A stretch of 64,000 nucleotides of DNA from JBBQAA01 sp038276395 (GTDB lineage: Bacteria; Actinomycetota; Thermoleophilia; Solirubrobacterales; Solirubrobacteraceae), in contig JBBQAA010000044.1 in the NCBI GenBank assembly GCA_038276395.1, forward strand, positions 1 through 64,000, read 5' to 3'. Positions 57,208-64,000 of the stretch are shown here, one piece after another. A program made the translations under genes and the position numbers. The number at the start of each line of letters is the position of its first letter. The first letter of the stretch is position 1. The notes under the pieces are model-generated. The model made no database searches and was not told the origin of the DNA. It saw only the letters and a list, made by a program, of their open reading frames with translations.

Positions 57208-58198
57208 CTAGAGCGCTCTGGCGTGCTTGCGCTCGTACATCGCCCGGTCGGCGGCGACGAAGGCGGCGTCCGGATCGGAGTGCTCCGCGTCCAGCCCGGC
57301 GAGGCCCCAGCTCGCGCGCAGCGGCGCGCCGCGGCCGGGGAGACGTGCAGGAGCAGGGCGGCGAACTCGTCGCCGCCGATCCGGGCGAGCATGTCGCTCG
57401 TGCGCAGCGCCGCCCGCATCGCCCCCGCCGCGCGGCGGAGGGCGCGGTCGCCCGCCTGGTGGCCCTCCGCGTCGTTGGTCGCCTTGAAGCCGTCGAGATC
57501 GAGGACGAGCAGCGCCGCCTGCTCGCCGTAGCGCTCGCAGCGGCGCGCCTGCTGGGCGAGCTCGGCCTCGAAGCTCCGGCGGTTCCACAGGCCGGTCAGC
57601 GGGTCGGTGTCGGCCAGGTGCCGTAGCCGCTGCTCGAGCGACTTGCGCTCGGAGATGTCCTGGATCTGGGCGACGAAGTGGAGGGGCTCCCCGGCGCCGT
57701 CGCGCACGAGCGAGACCGCGAGCTGGAGCGACACGCCTCGCGCTCGGCGAGCGCCGCCGCGGCCTCCCGCTCGCGCGTGACCTCCCGGGCGACGGCGAGG
57801 ACGCCGGGGATGACGCCCTCGTCCTCGGGGAGCGGGCAGAACCGGATCGTGAAAGTGCGTCCCGCGGTCAGCTCCGCCTCCCCGGTGCTCTCCTGCCCCG
57901 CGAGGGCGGCCTCGTAGGCGGCGAGTAGATCGAGCCGTCCGGCGGGGCGGAGGTAGGCGCGCGCGTCCTGGCCCTCGAGCTCGGCGGAGGAGAACGGCAG
58001 CGTGTCGAGCGCGGGCCCGTCGGCGAGCACGAAGCGCAGGGCGCGATCGGTCATGAACCCGATCGTCTCGGGCAGGGCGCGGGCCAGCAGGCGGTAGCCC
58101 TCGATCGTGGCCGGAAGCCCGCTCGGCGCCTCGGGCGGGGCGACCGCGCTCGGCTCGTGCTTCGGAGAGTCGGCTCCCGCGCCCATTCGACCGTTCAT
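57208..58198 (-). pseudogene. PAS-GGDEF diguanylate cyclase gene with two frameshifts
   Basis: The first frame (58198 to about 57735) encodes a PAS-like sensor (LPETIGFMTDRALRFVLADG, FTIRFCPLPEDEGVIPGVLA). A second frame continues with the rest of a PAS domain and a GGDEF domain (VAQIQDISERKSLEQRLRHL, DTDPLTGLWNRRSF, ARIGGDEFAALLL) to about 57335. A third frame gives the C-terminal end (EHSDPDAAFVAADRAMYERK). A normal diguanylate cyclase would read through all three. The catalytic GGDEF is intact, so the damage is recent or these are sequencing errors in GC-rich DNA. Confidence 0.75.
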
Positions 58199-58232
58199 CG
58201 GCCCGATCGTCCACCCAGGTTGAGCGGCGGTG

Positions 58233-58955
58233 TCAATCCGTTGCCGCACTTTGCGCGGAGAGCAGGGCGGCCAGGGAGCGGCCGCTCAGGACCGAGTGCG
58301 GCTGCTCGGCGACCACGTCCGATCCCGGTCGCGCCGCCTCGTCCCGGCGCTTGACGAGCAGCCACCGAGGCTTCGGGCCCGCGCCGGTGCGCTGCAGCGC
58401 GAAGCCGCCGCGGAGCTTCTCCCCGTGCAGCACGAAGACGGCGTGCCCGCGCGCGAGCGCCTCGGGCCAGGGCACGCGCCCGCCCTGCTCGTAGTGTCCG
58501 CGATCCCAGACGATCACCCCGCCGCCGGCGGTCGGGCCCTCGAAATCGTTGTGGGCGAGCGAGTGGTCCTCGACCTGGACCGCCAGCCGCTTGACCGCGG
58601 GGTCGAGAGAGGGCCCCTTGGGCACCGCCCACGAGCGCATTTCGCCGTCGACCTCGAGGCGCACGTCGAAGTGGTGGGCGGTGGCGGCGTGCTCCTGGAC
58701 GACGAAGACCCCCGCCGGCACCCCGCGAATCGCGAACTGCTCGTGGCCCTCTGGCTTCGCCGCTGCGACGGTGGCCCCGGGCAGGTCCCCGGCGAGCGCC
58801 TCGAGCGCACGCGGCTCCCCCTCCGCGTGGAACTCGAAGCCTCCCCCCGCCGTGGCCCGGACCCAGCCACGCAGCCCGAGCGCCAGGGCCCACTCGGTGA
58901 GCACGACGGCCGGCGGACCCGCCGCGGCCCTCACCCGGATCGCGCGCACAGGCAT
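58233..58955 (-). CDS. Degenerate acylphosphatase-like domain fused to a LigD-type 3'-phosphoesterase domain, 240 aa
   Basis: Residues about 1-75 align with acylphosphatases (WALALGLRGWVRATAGGGFE, AEGEPRALEALAGDLPGATV) but lack the catalytic VQGVxFR loop and the Asn after GWV. From about residue 85 the protein is the phosphoesterase domain of DNA ligase D: FVVQEHAATAHHFDVRLEVD, RSWAVPKGPSLDPAVKRLAV, QVEDHSLAHNDFEG, GGGVIVWDRGHYE, and LVKRRD. That domain trims 3' phosphates or ribonucleotides during end joining. No ligase or polymerase part is present and no ku gene is nearby. I use the ATG at 58955. Confidence 0.8.
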   Translation of the reverse strand: MPVRAIRVRAAAGPPAVVLTEWALALGLRGWVRATAGGGFEFHAEGEPRALEALAGDLPGATVAAAKPEGHEQFAIRGVPAGVFVVQEHAATAHHFDVRLEVDGEMRSWAVPKGPSLDPAVKRLAVQVEDHSLAHNDFEGPTAGGGVIVWDRGHYEQGGRVPWPEALARGHAVFVLHGEKLRGGFALQRTGAGPKPRWLLVKRRDEAARPGSDVVAEQPHSVLSGRSLAALLSAQSAATD

Positions 58956-59063
58956 CCCCCGGGGTCCTGACACCGCCGTGAAAGATTTCGCCGCTTCGGG
59001 ACATCTCTCAGGGTTCTCAGGGTATGTGGGCAATAAGTTGTCGGCACGACCCATGGCACAGAA

Positions 59064-60107
59064 GTGACAGCCCTCACAACCATTCGTAACCGCCTGAGCG
59101 CGGGTAGGGAACGCCCCTGGCCGGTTTCCCGCCTGACGATGCTCGTCGTCGGCGGCGCCTTCCTGGCCGCAGCGATCTCGCTGCTCTGGGGAGCAAAGCT
59201 CCAGGCCGACCCGCAGGGATGGATGCGCTGGGGCAAGGAGCTGGCGGCCGGTGGCGGGGCCTTCGACACGACCTACTATCCGTCCTGGAAGCCGCTGCCG
59301 GTCCTCTTCACCGTGCCGCTCAGCTTCGCCCAGGGCGCCGGACCGGCCCTGTGGCTCGTCGTCCTGCGCGCGAGCGCCCTACTCGCGCTGGCGCTCCTCT
59401 TCCGCCTGGCCCGGGACCTCGGCGGGACCCTGGCCGGCGTCGTGGCCACGGTCTCCCTCTGCGCCGTCCCCGGCTGGGCCTCGCTGTCCTTCGGGGGCCA
59501 CATCGAGCCGCTCCTGCTCCTGCTGCTCCTGCTCGCCGTCGAGCGCCACCGTGCCGGACGGCCCCTGCACGCGCTGGCCCTCGGCGTGCTCGTCGCCCTC
59601 GGCCGGGAGGAGGCCGCCATCTTCCTCGGGATCTACGGGATCGCCGTCGTGCGGGAGGACCGGCGGCTCTTGCCCTACGTCCTCGCCGCAGTGGCCCTCA
59701 TCCCCCTGGCCTGGTTCGGCGGCGACTGGCTCGGGTCGGGCGACCCGCTGCGCGGCTCGACCTTGGCCAAGAACGCCACGGACACGATCCGCCAGGCCTA
59801 CCTCGGCAGCCCCCGACCCGTGCAGGCGGCAAACCAGGCGTTCGCGCTCTTCGTCCTGCCCGTCTGGCTCGCCGCCGCCTACGGCCTGACCGCCGCCTTG
59901 CGCCGCCGCCACACGCTGCTCCTGTGGCTGGCGTGGATCGGCGGGGCGTGGCTCGCCTTCGACGTCCTCATCACCCTCTTCGGCTATCCCGCCGAAACCC
60001 GGTTCATGCTGCCCGCCGCGGGGCTCCTGGCCATCGTCGCGGGCGTCGGTGCGCAGCGGCTCACGGACTCGACACGGCGCTTCCTCTCACCCGGCGCGTT
60101 CGGCTGA
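59064..60107 (+). CDS. Multi-pass membrane protein, glycosyltransferase-like, 347 aa
   Basis: GTG start at 59064. About nine TM helices; the first is MLVVGGAFLAAAISLLWGAK, followed by a periplasmic loop with DTTYYPSWKPLPVLFTVPLS, a pattern like the first loop of GT-C type glycosyltransferases in which an acidic residue and aromatic residues bind a lipid-linked sugar donor. Later helices and LGREEAAIFLGIYGIAVV fit that class loosely. No definite family. Convergent with the next gene, overlapping by 47 bp. Confidence 0.65.
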   Translation: MTALTTIRNRLSAGRERPWPVSRLTMLVVGGAFLAAAISLLWGAKLQADPQGWMRWGKELAAGGGAFDTTYYPSWKPLPVLFTVPLSFAQGAGPALWLVVLRASALLALALLFRLARDLGGTLAGVVATVSLCAVPGWASLSFGGHIEPLLLLLLLLAVERHRAGRPLHALALGVLVALGREEAAIFLGIYGIAVVREDRRLLPYVLAAVALIPLAWFGGDWLGSGDPLRGSTLAKNATDTIRQAYLGSPRPVQAANQAFALFVLPVWLAAAYGLTAALRRRHTLLLWLAWIGGAWLAFDVLITLFGYPAETRFMLPAAGLLAIVAGVGAQRLTDSTRRFLSPGAFG

Positions 60108-61455
60108 GAAGCGTCGCGCCGCCGAGCCCCGAGCGGCCGGCGGCGACGAGGACGGTGATGAGCGCCGCGAGGTAGGCGAGCTGGCCGAGCAGGCGGTCCC
60201 CGTGGAGCAGGACCTCGAAGAACTGCACGTAGCCCGCGGCGGCGACGGCCAGCCAGCGGGCCTGGCCGGACAGCGCCGCGAGGGCGGCGAGCGAGAGCGC
60301 GTACCACGGCTGCACGGGGGTCGCGATGAGCAGCAGTGCGCCGAGCAGGAGGGCGGCCGTGGCCTCGGGCCGCGAGCGGGCGCGGGCGCTGCGCAGGACC
60401 CCCGCGACGACGAGCGCGAGCAGGGCGGCGGCGATGACCTGGGCGGTCGTGCCGGTGATCCCCACGAGGTCGAGCAGGCGGAAGCGACTCCCGCGCGAGT
60501 ACCCCTCCTCCTGTAGGTAGTCGGGTAGGTAGCCGAGCACCTTGACGCCGACCGAGAGCACGTGGGGCACGTAGGCGATGACGACGACGGCCGCCCACGC
60601 GAGGATCCCGCGGCGGCGGTCGCGCCCCACCCACAGCGGGAGGAGCAGCGCGGGGTAGAGCTTCACGAGGGTCGCGACCCCGAGCACGGCGCCCGCGAGC
60701 CCCGGGCGGCGGCGCAGCAGCGCCAGCGCTCCGAGCACGGTGAGCGCGGCCAGGCCGTCGACGTGGCCGTTCTGCGTGGCCTCGAGCACCGCGACCGGAC
60801 TCCAGGCGTAGAGCACGAGGAGGCGCGGGTCGCGCCGCTGGCTGCGCAGGAGGGCGAGCAGGACGGCGAGCAGCGCGAGGTCGAGGAGCAGCCCGGCGAT
60901 CTGCCACGAGCGCTCCCGGCCGGAGGACCCGGCCGCCGTGGTGACGGCCACGAACCACGCCTGCGCGACGGGCGGGTAGATCGTCCGCGCGTCGCGGCGG
61001 TCGATGAGGGTGCAGCCGGGCGGCTTGAGCTGTGCGGCGCAGCCCGCCGGCCCCGGCCAGAGCCAGGGGTCGCGCAGCCTGGCGAGCCGCGGGGAGTCCG
61101 GCGGGTAGCGGTAGGGATCGATCCCGGCGGCCTGGACGCGGCCGTCCCACGCGTAGCGCTCGAGGTCGCGGGAGAGCCGCGGGGAGTCGGCCAGCGCCGC
61201 GAGGCGCATGGCCACGGCGAGCACGAGCACGAGGATCACCGCGGGCCGCCGGGGCGCGCGCAGCACGCACGCGGCCGCGACGGCGAAGAGCGGCCACCAG
61301 ACGGCCACGGGCCAGGCGGACCCCCAGCCGTCCTGGCCGAGGATCGGCCCGGTCGACTCGATCAGCGCGACGGCGACACACGCCGCCCCGCTCACCGCGG
61401 CGGCGATGAAGAACCGCGTCTCGCGGGTACCGGGAAGGCGGGCGGACGGTCCCAT
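60061..61455 (-). CDS. GT87-like polyprenyl-phosphate-sugar glycosyltransferase (membrane), 464 aa
   Basis: About eleven TM helices with the GT-C type first loop SRDLERYAWDGRVQAAGIDP then YRYPPDSPRLARLRD, the DRRDARTIYPPVAQAWF segment, and NGHVDGLAALTVLGALAL, all typical of the mannosyltransferase family that uses polyprenyl-phosphate sugars at the outer face of the membrane. The acceptor is unknown. The 3' end overlaps the convergent membrane gene by 47 bp. Confidence 0.8.
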   Translation of the reverse strand: MGPSARLPGTRETRFFIAAAVSGAACVAVALIESTGPILGQDGWGSAWPVAVWWPLFAVAAACVLRAPRRPAVILVLVLAVAMRLAALADSPRLSRDLERYAWDGRVQAAGIDPYRYPPDSPRLARLRDPWLWPGPAGCAAQLKPPGCTLIDRRDARTIYPPVAQAWFVAVTTAAGSSGRERSWQIAGLLLDLALLAVLLALLRSQRRDPRLLVLYAWSPVAVLEATQNGHVDGLAALTVLGALALLRRRPGLAGAVLGVATLVKLYPALLLPLWVGRDRRRGILAWAAVVVIAYVPHVLSVGVKVLGYLPDYLQEEGYSRGSRFRLLDLVGITGTTAQVIAAALLALVVAGVLRSARARSRPEATAALLLGALLLIATPVQPWYALSLAALAALSGQARWLAVAAAGYVQFFEVLLHGDRLLGQLAYLAALITVLVAAGRSGLGGATLLSRTRRVRGSAVSSP

Positions 61456-61502
61456 GCGCCGGGCACGCTAGGCCGCCAACCGTTACGGCAGGATGAAGCC
61501 GC

Positions 61503-61712
61503 ATGGAGGCGAGGAGCCCCGAGGTGCCGGTGCGCGTGGTCTTCGGCGGCCTTCAGCACATCTCGTGGATCACGAGCGTCTACCTCCTCGCCAGACCGGG
61601 GTCACGCCATCTACGGGAAGCTCGGAGGCTCTACGAGCCCAAGCGCATTCTGGCGGTCGTCGCGCAGCTCGAACAGGAGTGCCTGGTCGAGCGCTCGGGC
61701 GGCGTGATGTAG
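61503..61712 (+). pseudogene. Remnant of a DHA2-type MFS transporter gene
   Basis: VVFGGLQHISWITSVYLLA matches the first-loop region of EmrB/QacA-type drug exporters, where family members continue with a YGKLGDLYGRKR loop. Here that loop is split between two frames: HAIYGKL is read in one, and RRLYEPKRIL in the other (around 61610-61650). The reading then runs into an unrelated tail and stops. Only about 50 of roughly 480 expected residues remain. Confidence 0.5.
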
Positions 61713-61800
61713 GACGGGTCGGACGGAACGTGGTTCCGGCCACCGCGGCGCTCATCATCGTCGGCTCGTTCCAAGGAGTCGATGAGATAGGAGGCCGTCG

Positions 61801-62180
61801 ATGGCCGGAGCAGAGAGGATGACGATCGAGGAGGTCGTCCGGAAGGTGCTGGCAGAGGAGCCTGTGGACGTGATCCGGGACTCGGTGCGGGCGGTCGCCG
61901 CTGAGCTGATGAGGTCGAGGTCTCCCGGCTGATCGGTGCCGGGCACGGCGAGCGAACCGAGGATCGGGCGACGCATCGCAATGGCTATCGGCCGCGGCGG
62001 TGGGACACGCGGGCGGGGGAGATCGAGTTGCAGATCCCCAAGCTCCGGCAGGGGAGCTATTTCCCGGGGTTCCTGACTCCGCGCAAGCGCTCGGAGCAGG
62101 CGCTCGTGAGGGTGGTCCAGTGCGGGGTCTCGACCCGCCGGATCGATCAGCTCGTCGAGAGCCTCGGCCTGAGGATCTCC
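61801..62180 (+). pseudogene. Truncated, frameshifted IS256-family transposase
   Basis: The first frame (from ATG 61801) reads TIEEVVRKVLAEEPVDVIRD and RAVAAELM. One base is missing near 61911, and the next frame continues RLIGAGHGERTEDRATHRNG, YRPRRWDTRAGEIELQIPKL, RQGSYFPGFLTPRKRSEQAL and VSTRRIDQLVESLGLRIS, the N-terminal half of mutator-type transposases. After 62180 the match ends abruptly, so the DDE catalytic core is missing. No terminal inverted repeats were found. The element is dead. Confidence 0.8.
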
Positions 62181-62558
62181 ACCACTGCGGCCGCGCGCCG
62201 CGGAATAAGGGGGCGCTACGCGGTTCGACCCTCCGTGGGTTGAGGAGATCGTGGCGGTCATGCGAGCCGTCGGCGCTTCGCTTGATGGCGGCTCGGCGCG
62301 GCTCGATCATCGTGAGGTGCGGAGGGGGCGGCAAGCGCCGCGAGGTCGGGATGGACGGCCGCACGGATTCGAGCGCTTCGGCCCCGACACGAACCTGGGT
62401 CGACGCGAACACCCGAGCACAAGCCCTAGCGGCGCGCCTGCGAGCGCGCTACGCGACGACAGCCCGCCAACCCTCGATTTACGTGAGGGTTCGATCGTCG
62501 TCCCATCAACTCCATCTTCGAATCGCCCATTGCGCCACGTCGGTCAGGGGGCGTTTCG
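62181..62558. other. 378-bp gene-less stretch after the transposase remnant
   Basis: Lower GC than most of the window and no convincing protein. It contains a nested inverted repeat: AACCCTC (62469-62475) with GAGGGTT (62485-62491), inside GACGAC (62455-62460) with GTCGTC (62497-62502). This could terminate the minus-strand marR transcript, but no T-run follows on that strand. Confidence 0.45.
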
Positions 62559-63050
62559 TCAGGGGCTGGCGGAGGGTGCGGTCGGTGGCCGCGGTCGCTG
62601 GCCGCGGATGGTGTCGGTGTCGTTCAGCTTCACGAGCAGCTCGCGTAGCTGCGCGAACTGCTCTGGTCCGAGTTCTGTTTCGAGGTCGGCTTCGATCTTG
62701 CGGACGGCCTCGCGGATGGTCTGCGCGACCGCAAATCCCCGTTTGGTGAAGTAGATCCGTTTGGATCGCTGGTCGGCGGGGTCGTCCTCGCGAGTGAGAT
62801 AGTCGAGCTGTTCGAGTTGTCCGAGGAGGTAGCCCATAGCCTGCCTGGTCATTCCGGCGCCGGCGGCACAGTCGGAGGGGCGCCGGCCGTCGGGGGGCGG
62901 GTAGCGGAAGACGGCGAAGTGCGCGGGCACGATGTCGGTGAAGCCGGCGTCGTGGAGGTCGGCGACCATCCGGGCGCGGATCGTGTCGAGCGGTGCTCGA
63001 AGGAGTGCGCCGATCAGCGGCGGTCCGATGGGGGACTCGAAGTCGTTCAT
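62559..63050 (-). CDS. MarR-family transcriptional regulator, 163 aa
   Basis: Winged-helix regulator of about usual size: PAHFAVFRYPPPDGRRPSDC, then the recognition helix region GAGMTRQAMGYLLGQLEQLD and the wing YLTREDDPADQRSKRIYFTK with its conserved DxRxK-like pattern. The ATG at 63050 lies directly downstream of a TTGTCAA half-site. It is divergent from a cupin gene, and a perfect operator lies between them, so it likely represses both. Ligand unknown. Confidence 0.9.
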   Translation of the reverse strand: MNDFESPIGPPLIGALLRAPLDTIRARMVADLHDAGFTDIVPAHFAVFRYPPPDGRRPSDCAAGAGMTRQAMGYLLGQLEQLDYLTREDDPADQRSKRIYFTKRGFAVAQTIREAVRKIEADLETELGPEQFAQLRELLVKLNDTDTIRGQRPRPPTAPSASP

Positions 63051-63055
63051 AAAGT

Positions 63056-63105
63056 CGCTTGACAATATCAGAGCGAGCGACTACGGTTGTCAAATCGCTT
63101 GACAA
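63056..63105. promoter_or_regulatory. Divergent MarR/cupin control region with palindromic operator and promoters
   Basis: A perfect inverted repeat TTGTCAA-N5-TTGACAA lies at 63087-63105, and a third half-site CGCTTGACAA at 63056-63065. On the minus strand TTGACA (63093-63088), 17 bp, TGATAT (63070-63065) forms a good promoter for marR. On the plus strand TTGACA (63059-63064), 17 bp, TACGGT (63082-63087) can serve the cupin gene. The -35 boxes are built into the operator half-sites, so binding would block both promoters. Confidence 0.75.
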
Positions 63106-63138
63106 TCTACGATCCCGTTCAGCGGGAAAGGAAGCCAG

Positions 63139-63600
63139 ATGCCATCAGCTTCTAAGACAACGATTCAGCTAGGTTCGCTGCGAATCGACTTCCTCGTCGA
63201 GGCGGGCGATTCCAACGGGAGCGTCACGATCTTCGAGTGCTTCGTCCCGGTCGGCGCGAGGGTGCCTGTGGCTCACAGTCACGACGGCTTCGAGGAGACC
63301 GCCTACGTCCTCGAGGGCACCTGTACATGGACGATCGACGGCGAGACAGGTGAGAGCGGACCCGGTGAGTCGGTGTGCATACGCCGCGGGCAAGTCCATG
63401 GATTCGAGAATCGCGGCGAAGAGGACGTGAGGTTCCTCGCGATCGCGACACCCGGGGTGTTCGGCCCCGCCTACTTCCAGGATCTGGCGGACATCCTCGC
63501 CGACGCCAACGGCAGCCCGCCCGACCCGGCGGCGATCGGCGCCGTGATGCGACGCCACGGACTCACCCCAGCCCAGCCATCCGCGGCCGCAGACGTATGA
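63139..63600 (+). CDS. Cupin-domain protein, 153 aa
   Basis: Single cupin barrel. Motif 1 is seen as VAHSHDGFEETAYVLEGTCT with the metal-binding His, His and Glu, and motif 2 as PGESVCIRRGQVHGFENRGE with the last His. An EDVRFLAIATPGVFGPAYFQ stretch follows and a C-terminal helix carries MRRHGLTPAQPSA. Such proteins are often small oxygenases or quercetin-dioxygenase-like. A ribosome-binding site AAAGGAAG precedes the ATG. Divergent from, and probably regulated by, the MarR protein. Confidence 0.88.
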   Translation: MPSASKTTIQLGSLRIDFLVEAGDSNGSVTIFECFVPVGARVPVAHSHDGFEETAYVLEGTCTWTIDGETGESGPGESVCIRRGQVHGFENRGEEDVRFLAIATPGVFGPAYFQDLADILADANGSPPDPAAIGAVMRRHGLTPAQPSAAADV

Positions 63601-63681
63601 CGAGTTCGGGCCATCGATGCCCTGGCCAAGACCTCGTCGCGCTCAGCCCGGCGCCTGAGGTTAGATCCCCTCTTCAGGAGA

Positions 63682-63900
63682 ATGGGCCCGAGGGGTCGCC
63701 TCCACCACTCCAGCCTCACGTCCCTGTTCGGTGAGGGGTCGGACCTTCGCGTCAGTGAGATCTGGGAATCGGAGGACGCCTGGCAGCAGGCGTGCGACGG
63801 CGGCCTGAAGGCCGCGCTGTCCACGGCTGGCCTTGAGCTTCCAGAGCCCGACAAGTTCCCGGTCCACGAGGTCTGGGGCAGCCGCGTGGCGGACGCATAG
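63682..63900 (+). CDS. Small dimeric-barrel-like protein, possibly 5'-truncated, 72 aa
   Basis: VSEIWESEDAWQQACDGGLKAAL followed by LELPEPDKFPVHEVWG resembles the C-terminal two-thirds of small ABM/dimeric alpha-beta barrel proteins, in which an ExW(E/D)S motif begins a helix. The family's first strand is missing before residue 20. The ATG is directly preceded by AGGAGA with no spacer, which is poor for initiation. So this may be the remains of a longer gene; the region upstream shows no start in frame with homology. Confidence 0.4.
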   Translation: MGPRGRLHHSSLTSLFGEGSDLRVSEIWESEDAWQQACDGGLKAALSTAGLELPEPDKFPVHEVWGSRVADA

Positions 63901-64000
63901 CTCAAAGAGCGACTGAGCCGAGGCGGGCGCGCAGCATCGGGCGATCCGCGCTGCAGTCGCGCTTGCGCTTTGGACTGCCATGAAAGGAGGGTCTCCTTGC
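63901..64000. other. Right end of the window, no gene recognised
   Basis: About 100 bp. An AAGGAG-GGT-CTCCTT inverted repeat lies at the very end (about 63983-63998) and contains a ribosome-binding-like AAAGGAGG, so a gene may start just outside the window. Confidence 0.35.

Noticed and set aside
61801..62180. An active insertion sequence
   Set aside because: The transposase lacks one base near 61911 and all of its C-terminal catalytic half, and no terminal inverted repeats or target duplication could be seen.
1..64000. CRISPR array, prophage or integrated plasmid
   Set aside because: No regularly spaced direct repeats of CRISPR size, no phage structural or integrase genes, and no replication genes were found. 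The 37-bp repeats number only two at one place and are palindromic with 35 bp between.

Overview
The window is about 64 kb of very GC-rich DNA. Genes are densely packed, GTG starts are common, and neighbouring genes often share ATGA, GTGA or TGATG stop/start overlaps. Three things suggest a soil-type actinobacterium of the class Thermoleophilia (Solirubrobacterales/Gaiellales-like) rather than a proteobacterium: a caa3 oxidase next to a cytochrome bc complex with a diheme cytochrome c, a CcmE/CcmF cytochrome c maturation set, and a high-affinity type [NiFe]-hydrogenase locus with the small accessory families seen in actinobacteria. The class is an inference and was not tested by phylogeny.

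Layout. 1-4164: the end of an enolase-superfamily enzyme, two small membrane proteins and an MMPL/RND transporter, coupled on the + strand. 4091-6714: a Crp/Fnr-type regulator, a secreted ferritin-like protein and a PhzF-family enzyme. 6788-14701: a respiratory block of ctaC (with fused cytochrome c), ctaD, ctaE, a small membrane gene, qcrC, qcrA and qcrB, with ctaG converging. 14729-18092: a YceI / FMN reductase / TetR operon with a visible operator, then a hydrolase and an SDR whose start codons overlap head to head. 18113-22655: an FAD oxidoreductase / DUF1365 / cyclopropane-synthase operon (lipid modification) with a divergent P450. 22669-27322: LysR and a run of + strand genes (GNAT-like, EamA, iron alcohol dehydrogenase, NlpC-like lipoprotein, S4 protein). 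27252-32085: a class III cyclase, SecG and a Ccm block interrupted by an unusual 514-bp gap. 32211-41300: assorted metabolism, including a YbdK-type ligase coupled to a circularly permuted ATP-grasp protein, a dehydrogenase/thioesterase pair bracketed by inverted 113-bp repeats, TatA, and a DUF4430 protein behind a cobalamin riboswitch. 41613-42387: wreckage of a secreted-protein gene.

42487-57137 is the centrepiece: 17 consecutive minus-strand genes carrying the structural subunits and maturation machinery of a group 1h-like [NiFe]-hydrogenase. In transcription order they are hypC, a second HypC-like gene, hypD, hypE, hypA, small subunit, large subunit, NifU/Rieske-like electron carrier, DUF5947, a 70-aa protein, DUF6084, a 329-aa protein, maturation protease, DUF6893-like microprotein, hypB, a two-domain SIS protein and hypF. 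Such enzymes take electrons from trace H2. The bc-caa3 chain in the same window is a plausible route for those electrons to oxygen.

57208-64000 holds a frameshifted PAS-GGDEF gene, a degenerate-acylphosphatase/LigD-phosphoesterase fusion, two multi-pass membrane proteins (one GT87-like), remnants of an MFS transporter and an IS256-type transposase, and a divergent MarR/cupin pair with a clear palindromic operator. This last stretch has lower GC and many broken genes, and looks like a site of insertion and decay.

The least-explained structures are three kinds of repeat: a 31-bp perfect palindrome; a 113-bp element in two inverted copies; and a 37-bp palindromic element in three copies, one of them in frame inside the hydrogenase-locus SIS gene.
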